A stretch of 10,268 bases of DNA, taken from Pseudomonadota bacterium. GTDB taxonomy: Bacteria > Pseudomonadota > Gammaproteobacteria > Burkholderiales > Burkholderiaceae_C. The notes beneath the pieces were generated by a model, which made no database searches, was not told the origin of the DNA, and saw nothing but the letters and a program-made list of their open reading frames with translations. The DNA is taken from NCBI GenBank assembly GCA_023436025.1, contig JAEZKX010000039.1:1-10268 (forward strand). Reading direction: 5' to 3'. Made by a program: the position numbers and the translations under genes. Shown piece by piece: positions 1-7,191 of the stretch. Numbering within the stretch: the first letter of the stretch is position 1; every line of letters starts with the position of its first letter.

Positions 1-168
1 GTCCTTGCCCAATCGGTGCAACAGATCGAAACTGGCCGATACGCGCTGTGCCATCGGCACCTGGCCCAGTGGCGACAGAGGGTTGGCGTACAGCTTGGCC
101 GCTACCGCCGCCAGGTCGGTGATGGGCTCGATGATCGAGCGCTGGGTTTCGTAGATCTGATAGAGCAT
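1..168 (-). CDS. phaZ: Intracellular polyhydroxyalkanoate depolymerase, N-terminal part (cut by left edge)
   Basis: Reading the minus strand from the ATG at 166-168 gives 56 codons, open to the edge of the window. The protein starts MLYQIYETQRSIIEPITDLA and continues through NPLSPLGQVP to a FDLLHRLGKD motif. This matches, from memory, the N-terminus of the betaproteobacterial intracellular PHB depolymerase PhaZ (Ralstonia PhaZ1 type: MLYQ...QRS...NPLSPL...LLYRLGKE). The family degrades stored polyhydroxybutyrate granules in the cytoplasm; its catalytic part lies outside the window. The region upstream carries an extended -10 (202-210) and a perfect dyad (188-202), so the gene probably has its own controlled promoter. 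No strong Shine-Dalgarno is seen; the bases before ATG read GAAGATCGCCCC. The identification is fairly firm despite the truncation because the N-terminal motif is distinctive. Confidence 0.88.
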   Translation of the reverse strand, partial: MLYQIYETQRSIIEPITDLAAVAAKLYANPLSPLGQVPMAQRVSASFDLLHRLGKD

Positions 169-187
169 GGGGCGATCTTCCGAATTA

Positions 188-202
188 TGTTGCAGTGCAA
201 CA
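188..202. promoter_or_regulatory. Perfect 7-1-7 inverted repeat, candidate operator for phaZ (PhaR-like)
   Basis: TGTTGCA-G-TGCAACA is a perfect heptamer dyad with a one-base centre. It lies 20 bases upstream of the phaZ start codon and abuts the candidate -10 on the minus strand, a position that would block polymerase. TGC/GCA-rich dyads are the known type of target for PhaR, the polyhydroxyalkanoate-responsive repressor. Assigning it to PhaR is inference from motif style and from the downstream gene. Confidence 0.6.
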
Positions 203-210
203 ATATAGCA
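202..210 (-). promoter_or_regulatory. Extended -10 element of the phaZ promoter
   Basis: On the minus strand the bases read TGCTATATT, an extended -10 (TG-N-TATATT, five of six against TATAAT). No good -35 sits 17 bases upstream. A TTGACA (213-218) lies only a few bases upstream, too close to act as its -35. The local A/T richness stands out against the GC-rich background. The element overlaps the dyad at 188-202 by one base. Confidence 0.45.
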
Positions 211-306
211 GTTGTCAAGCCAGTTGGATGCAGTGAAAACGCTGAAATTTCACCAACTTTTTCACAAACCTGTCGCCTGGGTGATCGATGAAGCCCCGGT
301 TTCACC

Positions 307-331
307 ACGGAGGCAGTCTGACGGCCTCCGT
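307..331 (-). terminator. Hairpin after the aminotransferase gene, candidate terminator
   Basis: ACGGAGGC (307-314) pairs with GCCTCCGT (324-331), an 8-bp stem with a 9-base loop. It starts 23 bases past the aminotransferase stop codon (minus strand) and precedes the phaZ promoter. There is no T-tract on the minus strand, so it may be an incomplete intrinsic terminator or a 3' end-protecting hairpin. Confidence 0.45.
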
Positions 332-354
332 TCCCCTGCGTCAGGCAGCAGGCC

Positions 355-1551
355 TTACACCACCTTGGCGATGGCCTGGCAGACGTAGTCGATGTTCTTG
401 CTGTTGAGCGCAGCCACGCAGATGCGGCCGCTGTCGATGCCGTAGACGCCGAACTCCTCGCGCAGGCGCACCATCTGCTCCTTGGTGAGGCCCGAGTAGC
501 TGAACATGCCGACCTGCTGCTCGATGAAGCTCATGTCGCGCTGCACGCCGGCTTCCTTCAGCTTGGCCACCAGGGCATGGCGCATCTGCTTGATGCGGCT
601 GCGCATGCCGGCCAGCTCTTCTTCCCACAGCTGGCGCAGCTCGGGCGTGTTGAGCACCGTGGCCGCCACCTGGCCGCCGTGGATGGGCGGGCTGCTGTAG
701 TTGGTGCGGATCATGATCTTCAGCTGCGACAGCACGCGGGCGGCCTGCTCCTTGTCCTGGCACAGCACCGACAGGGCGCCGACGCGCTCGCCGTACAGGC
801 TGAGGCTCTTGGAGAAGGAGGTGGAGACGAAGAAGTCCTGGCCCGAGGCCACGAACTTCTGCACCACGGCGCCGTCTTCGGCGATGCCCTGGCCGAAGCC
901 CTGGTAGGCCATGTCGAGGAAGGCGAACAGCCGGCGCGCCTTCATGGTCTCGACCACCCGGTCCCACTGCTGCGGGCTCAGGTCGTAGCCGGTGGGGTTG
1001 TGGCAGCAGGCATGCAGGACGACGATGGTGCCTTCGGGCGCGGCTGCCAGCGCCGCCACCATGGCCTCGGCGGCTATGCCCTTGCGGGCGGCGTCGTAGT
1101 AGGGATAGGTCTCCACCGGGAAGCCGGCCTGCGTGAACAGGGCACGGTGGTTCTCCCAGCTCGGGTCGCTGATCAGGACCTTGGCGCCCGGGTTCAGGCG
1201 CTTGAGGAAGTCGGCACCCAGCTTCAGGCCGCCGGTGCCGCCCAGGGCCTGCACCGTGGCGACGCGGCCGCTCTTGACGGGCTCGCTTTCGGCCCCAAAT
1301 ACCAGGCTCTTCACGGCGGCGTCATAGGCAGCGATGCCGTCGATGGGCAGGTAGCCGCGCGCCGCGTGGGCCGCCATCATCTTCTCTTCCGCCTGGTCGA
1401 CGCACTTCAGCAGTGGCAGCTTGCCGTTGTCGTCGTAGTAGACCCCCACGCCCAGGTTCACCTTCTTCGGGTTGGTGTCGGCGTTGTATTGCTCGGTCAG
1501 ACCCAGGATGGGGTCGCGGGGCGCCATTTCGACGGCGGAAAAGACGGACAT
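355..1551 (-). CDS. Aromatic amino acid / aspartate aminotransferase, class I
   Basis: This 398-residue PLP-dependent transaminase swaps the amino group between aspartate or aromatic amino acids and 2-oxoglutarate in the cytoplasm. Visible family features are the Trp132 stacking region (PSWENH, 130-135), HNPTG (184-188, Asn185 binding PLP), FLDMAYQGF with Asp213 and Tyr216, and the Schiff-base lysine Lys248 in SFSKSLSLYGERVG. Arg282 in IRTNYSSPP would bind the distal carboxylate, and Arg376 in GRICVAAL the alpha-carboxylate. The length equals that of E. coli AspC and TyrB. The start is supported by GAGGA five bases before the ATG. Arg282 and the overall style fit TyrB/AspC, and I cannot decide substrate preference from sequence, so no symbol is given. 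It is divergent from uvrB across 97 bases. The product class is certain; the exact specificity is not. Confidence 0.93.
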   Translation of the reverse strand: MSVFSAVEMAPRDPILGLTEQYNADTNPKKVNLGVGVYYDDNGKLPLLKCVDQAEEKMMAAHAARGYLPIDGIAAYDAAVKSLVFGAESEPVKSGRVATVQALGGTGGLKLGADFLKRLNPGAKVLISDPSWENHRALFTQAGFPVETYPYYDAARKGIAAEAMVAALAAAPEGTIVVLHACCHNPTGYDLSPQQWDRVVETMKARRLFAFLDMAYQGFGQGIAEDGAVVQKFVASGQDFFVSTSFSKSLSLYGERVGALSVLCQDKEQAARVLSQLKIMIRTNYSSPPIHGGQVAATVLNTPELRQLWEEELAGMRSRIKQMRHALVAKLKEAGVQRDMSFIEQQVGMFSYSGLTKEQMVRLREEFGVYGIDSGRICVAALNSKNIDYVCQAIAKVV

Positions 1552-1580
1552 GGGGTTCCTCGGGGAAGACGGTGGCGAAG

Positions 1581-1608
1581 GCCGGCCGTGTGTTGTACGC
1601 TGGCCGGC
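1581..1608. repeat. Inverted repeat in the aminotransferase-uvrB divergent promoter region
   Basis: GCCGGCC (1581-1587) and GGCCGGC (1602-1608) are perfect 7-base inverted arms separated by 14 bases. They lie between the two divergent start codons (1551 and 1649). They could be an operator or simply a GC-rich coincidence; no regulator can be named. The A/T-rich TTTTAAT at 1618-1624 may be part of the uvrB -10, but no convincing -35 was found. Confidence 0.3.
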
Positions 1609-1648
1609 TGCCCGCGATTTTAATGGGTCGATTCACACAGGCATCCGC

Positions 1649-3757
1649 ATGAGCGCAATTCCCGAGGCCGGCGAGGCCGAGCAGCCGCAGAAGCAGGGCG
1701 AGTTCGTCACGTTCCCCGATTCGCCGTTCGAACTGTTCCAGCCCTATCCGCCCTCCGGCGACCAGCCGCAGGCGATCGAGAAGCTGGTGGAGGGCGTGCG
1801 CGACGGCGAGGTGTTCCAGACGCTGCTGGGGGTGACGGGCTCCGGCAAGACCTTCACCATGGCCAACGTCATCGCCCGCCTGGGCCGGCCGGCCATCGTG
1901 TTCGCGCCCAACAAGACGCTGGCCGCGCAGCTCTATAGCGAGTTCCGCGAGTTCTTCCCGCGCAACGCGGTGGAGTACTTCGTCAGCTACTACGACTACT
2001 ACCAGCCGGAAGCCTACGTCCCGCAGCGCGACCTGTTCATCGAGAAGGACAGCTCGATCAACGAGCACATCGAGCAGATGCGGCTGTCGGCCACCAAGAG
2101 CGTGCTGGAGCGGCGCGACACGGTGATCGTGGCCACGGTCTCGGCCATCTACGGCATCGGCGCGCCCGAGGACTACACCCAGATGCGCTTCATCGTGCGG
2201 GTGGGCGACAAGATCGGCCAGCGCGACGTGATCGGCCAGCTGATCCGCATGCAGTACAACCGCAACGAGCAGGACTTCGCGCGCGGCACCTTCCGCGTGC
2301 GCGGCGACACCATCGACATCTTCCCGGCGGAACACAGCGAGCTGGCCATCCGCATCGAGCTGTTCGACGACGAGATCGAGTCGCTGCAGCTGTTCGACCC
2401 CCTCACCGGCCGCATCCGCCAGAAGGTGCCGCGCTTCACGGTCTACCCCTCCAGCCACTACGTGACGCCGCGCGAGAAGGTGCTGTCGGCGGTGGAGTCG
2501 ATCAAGGAGGAGCTCAAGGAGCGGCTGGACTACTTCGTCAAGGAAGGCAAGCTGGTGGAGGCGCAGCGGCTGGAGCAGCGCACCCGCTTCGACCTGGAGA
2601 TGCTCAGCGAGCTGGGCCACTGCAAGGGCATCGAGAACTACACGCGGCACCTGTCGGGCGCGCCGCCCGGCGCGCCGCCGTCCACGCTGACGGACTACCT
2701 GCCCAAGGACGCCATCATGTTCCTGGACGAGAGCCACCAGATGATCGGCCAGCTGGGTGGCATGTACAACGGCGACCGGGCCCGCAAGCAGGTGCTGGTG
2801 GAGTACGGCTTCCGCCTGCCTTCGGCCATGGACAACCGGCCGCTGAAGTTCGAGGAGTTCGAGGCGCGCATGCGGCAGGTGGTGTTCGTCTCGGCGACGC
2901 CGGCCGACTACGAGAAGACCCACGCTGGCAACGTGGTGGAGCAGCTGGTGCGTCCCACCGGGCTGATCGACCCCGAGGTGGAGATCCGCCCCGCCACCCA
3001 CCAGGTCGACGACGTGCTGCAGGAGATCCGCATCCGGGTGGAGAAGAACGAGCGGGTGCTGATCACCACCCTGACCAAGCGGATGGCCGAGCAGCTCACC
3101 GACTACCTCACCGACAACGGCGTGAAGGTGCGCTACCTGCACAGCGACGTCGACACGGTGGAGCGGGTGGAGATCATCCGCGACCTGCGGCTGGGCCAGT
3201 TCGACGTGCTGGTGGGCATCAACCTGCTGCGCGAGGGCCTGGACATCCCCGAGGTGTCGCTGGTGGCCATCCTCGACGCCGACAAGGAAGGCTTCCTGCG
3301 GGCCGAGCGCTCGCTCATCCAGACCATCGGCCGGGCCGCGCGCAACCTCAACGGCAAGGCCATCCTCTACGCCGACCGGATGACCGACTCCATGAAGAAG
3401 GCCATCGACGAGACCGAGCGGCGGCGCGCCCGGCAGATCGCCCACAACGAGGCCCACGGCATCGTGCCGCGCAGCATCCGCAAGGAGGTGCGCGACCTGA
3501 TCGACGGCGTCTACAGCGAGAAGGCGAGCAAGGAGCAGGAGAAGCAGGAACTGCAGCGCGCGATGGTGGAGGACATGTCGGAGAAGGACATCTCCAAGCG
3601 CATCAAGCAGCTGGAGAAGCAGATGCTGGAGCACGCCCGCAACCTCGAGTTCGAGAAGGCGGCGCGGGTGCGCGACCAGCTCGCCATCCTCAAGGAACAG
3701 GCCTTCGGCGCCTCGGTGCACGACAACGTGGTGCCGATCGGGGCGGTCCGGAAGTAG
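1649..3757 (+). CDS. uvrB: UvrABC system protein B (excinuclease helicase subunit)
   Basis: UvrB receives damaged DNA from UvrA, verifies the lesion with its beta-hairpin and helicase core, and recruits UvrC for incision. The 702-residue product has Walker A GVTGSGKTF (61-69, Lys67), a Tyr-rich beta-hairpin segment FVSYYDYYQPEAYVP (111-125), the DEAD-type box DESH (360-363), SATPADYE (415-422), and helicase motif VI QTIGRAARN (558-566). The C-terminal UVR domain (about 648-681, LEKQM...LEFEKAARVRDQ) contacts UvrC. E. coli UvrB is 673 residues; the excess here is an N-terminal acidic/Gln lead of about 20 residues and a slightly longer tail. The ATG at 1649 is chosen because the protein then begins MSAIPEAGEAEQ just ahead of conserved sequence. 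Its Shine-Dalgarno is weak (ACAGG). No convincing LexA box is seen. Confidence 0.98.
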   Translation: MSAIPEAGEAEQPQKQGEFVTFPDSPFELFQPYPPSGDQPQAIEKLVEGVRDGEVFQTLLGVTGSGKTFTMANVIARLGRPAIVFAPNKTLAAQLYSEFREFFPRNAVEYFVSYYDYYQPEAYVPQRDLFIEKDSSINEHIEQMRLSATKSVLERRDTVIVATVSAIYGIGAPEDYTQMRFIVRVGDKIGQRDVIGQLIRMQYNRNEQDFARGTFRVRGDTIDIFPAEHSELAIRIELFDDEIESLQLFDPLTGRIRQKVPRFTVYPSSHYVTPREKVLSAVESIKEELKERLDYFVKEGKLVEAQRLEQRTRFDLEMLSELGHCKGIENYTRHLSGAPPGAPPSTLTDYLPKDAIMFLDESHQMIGQLGGMYNGDRARKQVLVEYGFRLPSAMDNRPLKFEEFEARMRQVVFVSATPADYEKTHAGNVVEQLVRPTGLIDPEVEIRPATHQVDDVLQEIRIRVEKNERVLITTLTKRMAEQLTDYLTDNGVKVRYLHSDVDTVERVEIIRDLRLGQFDVLVGINLLREGLDIPEVSLVAILDADKEGFLRAERSLIQTIGRAARNLNGKAILYADRMTDSMKKAIDETERRRARQIAHNEAHGIVPRSIRKEVRDLIDGVYSEKASKEQEKQELQRAMVEDMSEKDISKRIKQLEKQMLEHARNLEFEKAARVRDQLAILKEQAFGASVHDNVVPIGAVRK

Positions 3758-3902
3758 CGCCGCGCGATGGTGGCGCCAAGGCGCGCCTGCGCCGCCAGCG
3801 CCCGTGGCGCCGCCCGGCTGCGTTTGCTGCGGAACCACGGCGACGGCGGTTGCGGAGGCAGCCCGCAGGCCGTCGGCAAGGCTGCGGCAGAATTCGTTGC
3901 CA

Positions 3903-4385
3903 ATGAAGAACTACGCCATCCTGATGGTCTGCACGGGCAACATCTGTCGCAGTCCCACGGCCGAAATTGTCCTGCGCCAGAAGCTGCTGTCCGCCGGGCT
4001 GCAGGACCGGGTCCGCGTCGCTTCGGCCGGTACCCACGACTACCACGTCGGCAACCCGGCTGACGAGCGCAGCACCGCCCATGCGCGCCTGCGCGGCTAC
4101 GACCTGGCGCCGCACCGGGCGCGGCACGTGGCGCCCCTGGACTTCGAGCGTTTCGACCTCATCCTGGGAATGGACGGCAGCCACATGGAGCTGCTGGAGG
4201 CGAGCTGCCCGCCGCCGCTGCGCCACAAGCTGCGCCGATTCATGTCCTTCGCCCCCGCCGGGCTGCCGCAGGACGTGGCCGATCCCTACTATGGCGGGCG
4301 GCAGGGCTTCGAAACCGTCCTCGACCACATCGAGGCAGCCTGCGACGGCCTGGTTGCTGCACTGCGGGAAAACCGGATTACCTGA
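3903..4385 (+). CDS. Low-molecular-weight protein tyrosine phosphatase
   Basis: A 160-residue cytoplasmic phosphatase of the arsenate-reductase-like LMW-PTP fold. The P-loop is CTGNICRSPTAE (Cys10 nucleophile, Arg16; CX5R), and the general acid is Asp127 in DPYYGG (127-132), followed by the usual C-terminal helix. Length is typical. Family members dephosphorylate tyrosine-phosphorylated proteins; the substrate here is unknown. Members in exopolysaccharide loci pair with BY-kinases, but no kinase or capsule gene is adjacent. The gene lies 145 bases after uvrB and 177 bases before iscR, and its stop is 22 bases from the IscR site. I recall this placement in front of isc operons in Burkholderiales, but a functional link is unproven. 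The start at 3903 is chosen because it directly precedes the conserved KNYAILMVCTGNICRS; an upstream in-frame start would add about 33 unconserved residues. No clear ribosome binding site. Confidence 0.95.
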   Translation: MKNYAILMVCTGNICRSPTAEIVLRQKLLSAGLQDRVRVASAGTHDYHVGNPADERSTAHARLRGYDLAPHRARHVAPLDFERFDLILGMDGSHMELLEASCPPPLRHKLRRFMSFAPAGLPQDVADPYYGGRQGFETVLDHIEAACDGLVAALRENRIT

Positions 4386-4403
4386 GTGTCTCGCTGGGTC
4401 TTG

Positions 4404-4412
4404 TGGTATACT
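4404..4412 (+). promoter_or_regulatory. Extended -10 of the isc operon promoter
   Basis: TGGTATACT (4404-4412) is an extended -10 (TG-N-TATACT, five of six against TATAAT), 22 bases beyond the phosphatase stop. The -35 region is poor, as is common for extended -10 promoters. Transcription would start near 4419, inside the IscR site. An alternative reading takes TTGACG (4412-4417) as the -35, but no good -10 follows 17 bases on. Confidence 0.55.
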
Positions 4413-4432
4413 TGACGGAAACAGTCAGGAAC
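4408..4432 (+). promoter_or_regulatory. IscR type 1 binding site upstream of iscR
   Basis: The 25 bases read ATACTTGACGG then AAACAGTCAGGAAC. Compared with the E. coli type 1 consensus as I recall it (ATASYYGACTRWWWYAGTCR followed by RSTAT), 22 of 25 positions agree, including both core halves TTGAC and AGTC. Mismatches are at positions 10, 23 and 25 of the motif. Type 1 sites bind the [2Fe-2S] form of IscR. Overlap with the candidate -10 and start site implies autorepression when Fe-S clusters are plentiful. Confidence 0.8.
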
Positions 4433-4455
4433 CCACGAGCAATCGACTACAGGAC

Positions 4456-4532
4456 GGCGCGCGAGGCGCCGCGAGGCCGGCGACAGCCGGAGCATGGGTG
4501 GAGACGGCCCCAGGCAGCGGGCGCTGCCGGGG
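4456..4532 (+). other. Structured 5' leader of iscR with three hairpins
   Basis: Between the IscR site and the iscR ribosome binding site are three consecutive potential RNA hairpins. These are GGCGC/GCGCC (4456-4460 with 4466-4470), CCGGC-GACA-GCCGG (4477-4490), and a long one in which CCCC (4508-4511) plus GGCAGC (4513-4518) pair with GCTGCC (4523-4528) plus GGGG (4529-4532), with A4512 bulged. The last ends 18 bases before AAGGAG (4551-4556). No U-tract follows, so it is not an obvious terminator. It matches no riboswitch class I recognise. Confidence 0.5.
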
Positions 4533-4562
4533 TGTGGAAGCAAGCAGCGAAAGGAGCTAGCG

Positions 4563-5099
4563 ATGCGTCTCACGACCAAAGGCCGCTTTGCGGTCACCGC
4601 GATGATCGATCTGGCACTGCGCCAGAACAATGGTCCCGTCACGCTGGCGGCGATCAGCCAGCGCCAGCAGATTTCCCTGTCCTACCTGGAGCAGCTGTTC
4701 GGCAAGCTGCGCCGCCACGAACTGGTCGAATCGACCCGGGGGCCGGGCGGCGGGTACACGCTCGGCCGCAAGGCTTCCGAGATCACCGTGGCCGACATCA
4801 TCGTGTCGGTCGACGAGCCGATCGACGCCACCCAATGCGGCGGCAAGGAGAACTGCCAGGGCGACGGCGGCCGCTGCATGACGCACGAGCTGTGGGCAGC
4901 GCTGAACCAGCGCATGGTCGAATTCCTGGACTCCATCACCCTGCAGAAGCTGGTCGACGACCAGCTGGCCAAGGGCGTGCAGATCGAGGACAAGCCGGCG
5001 CCCAAGCGCGCCATCTCCAGCGCGCCCGTGGTCAAGCCGATCCGCGTCAACGCGCCGAACTCCGTGTTCGCCCTGGGGAATTCGTTCGCCAAGCAGTAA
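4563..5099 (+). CDS. iscR: Fe-S cluster-sensing transcriptional regulator IscR
   Basis: Rrf2-family winged-helix regulator that represses its own operon when carrying a [2Fe-2S] cluster. The N-terminus MRLTTKGRFAVTAMIDLAL and SLSYLEQLFGKLR recognition region (39-51), then RGPGGGY (59-65), are classic IscR. Cluster ligands are Cys92, Cys98, Cys105 and His108 (CX5CX6C, then MTH). E. coli IscR has C92, C98, C104 and H107 as I recall it, so this loop is one residue longer. The protein is 178 residues against 162 in E. coli, with a Lys/Ala/Pro-containing tail after about 140. AAGGAG at 4551-4556, six bases before the ATG, fixes the start and is the strongest Shine-Dalgarno in the window. It is the first gene of the operon, 37 bases before iscS, with the IscR site at 4408-4432 upstream. 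Confidence 0.98.
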   Translation: MRLTTKGRFAVTAMIDLALRQNNGPVTLAAISQRQQISLSYLEQLFGKLRRHELVESTRGPGGGYTLGRKASEITVADIIVSVDEPIDATQCGGKENCQGDGGRCMTHELWAALNQRMVEFLDSITLQKLVDDQLAKGVQIEDKPAPKRAISSAPVVKPIRVNAPNSVFALGNSFAKQ

Positions 5100-5136
5100 C
5101 AACGCCTCTCACCGCCAGCAGAAGAAGACGCCAGCA

Positions 5137-6357
<1,221 letters not shown>

Positions 6358-6366
6358 AGAACGTTC

Positions 6367-6416
6367 GGCGTTGAGGGTCGAGCGTTCCAGGGAACCCTCG
6401 CTCGACGCTCGACGTC
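6367..6416 (+). repeat. Long imperfect hairpin of heptamer repeats between iscS and iscU
   Basis: Bases 6367-6384 can pair with 6399-6416: eighteen positions with one G-G mismatch (6376/6407) and two G-T wobbles. The core is GTCGAGCG/CGCTCGAC (6377-6384/6399-6406). The arms are built of degenerate heptamers: CTCGACG twice in tandem (6401-6407, 6408-6414) and, in the left arm, the related CGTTGAG and GGTCGAG. It begins nine bases after the iscS stop and ends 12 bases before the iscU AGGAG (6429-6433). No T-run follows, so it is more likely an mRNA stability or processing element, or a REP-like repeat, than a terminator. Confidence 0.65.
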
Positions 6417-6440
6417 CATCGCCCAACCAGGAGTTACAAC

Positions 6441-6827
6441 ATGGCCTATTCCCAAAAAGTCGTCGACCACTACGAGAACCCCCGCAACGTCGGCTCTTTC
6501 GAGAAGGGCGACGAGAGCGTCGGCACCGGCATGGTGGGCGCGCCCGCCTGCGGCGACGTGATGAAGCTGCAGATCAAGGTGAACCCGTCCACCGGCGTCA
6601 TCGAGGACGCGCGCTTCAAGACCTACGGTTGCGGCTCGGCGATCGCTTCGAGCTCGCTGGTCACCGAATGGGTCAAGGGCAAGACGCTCGACCAGGCGGC
6701 TTCCATCAAGAACAGCCAGATCGCCGAGGAGCTGGCGCTGCCGCCGGTGAAGATCCACTGCTCCATCCTGGCCGAGGACGCCATCAAGGCGGCGGTGGAC
6801 GACTACAAGAAGAAGCACGCGAACTGA
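6441..6827 (+). CDS. iscU: Fe-S cluster assembly scaffold IscU
   Basis: Scaffold on which [2Fe-2S] clusters are built from IscS sulfur before HscA/HscB-assisted transfer. The 128-residue product, the same length as E. coli IscU, starts MAYSQKVVDHYENPRNVGSF. It carries the cluster ligands Cys37, Cys64 and Cys107, Asp39 in the ACGD motif, and His106. The HscA recognition motif LPPVK is at 100-104. The start is supported by AGGAG (6429-6433) seven bases before the ATG. The 83-base gap from iscS contains a strong hairpin. The next gene, iscA, begins five bases after the stop, suggesting translational coupling. Confidence 0.99.
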   Translation: MAYSQKVVDHYENPRNVGSFEKGDESVGTGMVGAPACGDVMKLQIKVNPSTGVIEDARFKTYGCGSAIASSSLVTEWVKGKTLDQAASIKNSQIAEELALPPVKIHCSILAEDAIKAAVDDYKKKHAN

Positions 6828-6832
6828 AGACC

Positions 6833-7156
6833 ATGGCGGTGACCCTCACTCCTGCCGCGGCGCGGCACGTCACCCGCTACCTTGCCAAGCGCGGCAAGGG
6901 CGTGGGCGTGCGCCTGGGCGTCAAGACGACCGGCTGTTCCGGGCTGGCGTACAAGCTGGAGTACGTCGACGACGTGGCGCCCGAGGACGTCGTGTTCGAG
7001 AACCACGGCGTCAAGCTGCTGATCGACCCGAAGAGCCTGGCCTACATCGACGGCACCGAGCTCGACTTCGTGCGCGAAGGCCTCAACGAAGGCTTCAAGT
7101 TCAACAACCCGAACGAACGCGACCGCTGCGGCTGCGGCGAGAGCTTCCGGGTCTAG
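6833..7156 (+). CDS. iscA: A-type Fe-S carrier protein IscA
   Basis: A-type carrier that delivers Fe-S clusters (or iron) to target apoproteins. The 107-residue product has the three invariant cysteines Cys35 (TTGCSGLAYKLEY), Cys99 and Cys101 (RCGCGESF) at the same positions as E. coli IscA. The frame is open far upstream into iscU, but the start is taken at the ATG at 6833, where family homology begins (MAVTLTPAAARHV). A weak GAAGA lies just before it, and iscU stops five bases upstream. A 20-base perfect palindrome follows four bases after the stop codon. Confidence 0.98.
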   Translation: MAVTLTPAAARHVTRYLAKRGKGVGVRLGVKTTGCSGLAYKLEYVDDVAPEDVVFENHGVKLLIDPKSLAYIDGTELDFVREGLNEGFKFNNPNERDRCGCGESFRV

Positions 7157-7160
7157 CACC

Positions 7161-7180
7161 GGGCCGCCCGCGGGCGGCCC
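7161..7180 (+). other. Perfect 20-base GC-only palindrome between iscA and hscB
   Basis: GGGCCGCCCGCGGGCGGCCC is fully self-complementary and would fold as an 8-bp all-GC stem with a CGCG loop. It occupies most of the 35-base gap, starting four bases after the iscA stop and ending 11 bases before the hscB ATG. There is no T-tract. It may attenuate transcription, protect an mRNA 3' end, or affect hscB translation, since no Shine-Dalgarno is visible for hscB. Confidence 0.6.
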
Positions 7181-7191
7181 CGGCATCTCCG

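Noticed and set aside
16..291. 91-codon plus-strand frame at the left edge
   Set aside because: It is antisense to the phaZ start and its promoter, and its product shows no recognisable domain.
1625..1640. Possible LexA (SOS) box before uvrB
   Set aside because: Only one half-site (CTGT on the minus strand) matches CTGT-N8-ACAG; the other half reads ACCC. Not enough to call.
1322..3838. 838-codon open frame on the minus strand across uvrB
   Set aside because: It is the mirror of uvrB in GC-rich DNA: low-complexity composition rich in His, Leu, Val and Asp, no recognisable domain, and the plus strand encodes a complete UvrB.
3758..3902. GC-rich gap between uvrB and the phosphatase with GTGGCGCC direct repeats and a GCAGCC/GGCTGC stem
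   Set aside because: The stems are short, with no T-tract and no clear -35/-10 pair; expected by chance in DNA of this composition. No gene seen.
6371..6832. Upstream extension of the iscA frame through iscU
   Set aside because: The extension reads in a different frame of iscU and is Arg/Gly-rich noise; IscA homology begins at the ATG at 6833.
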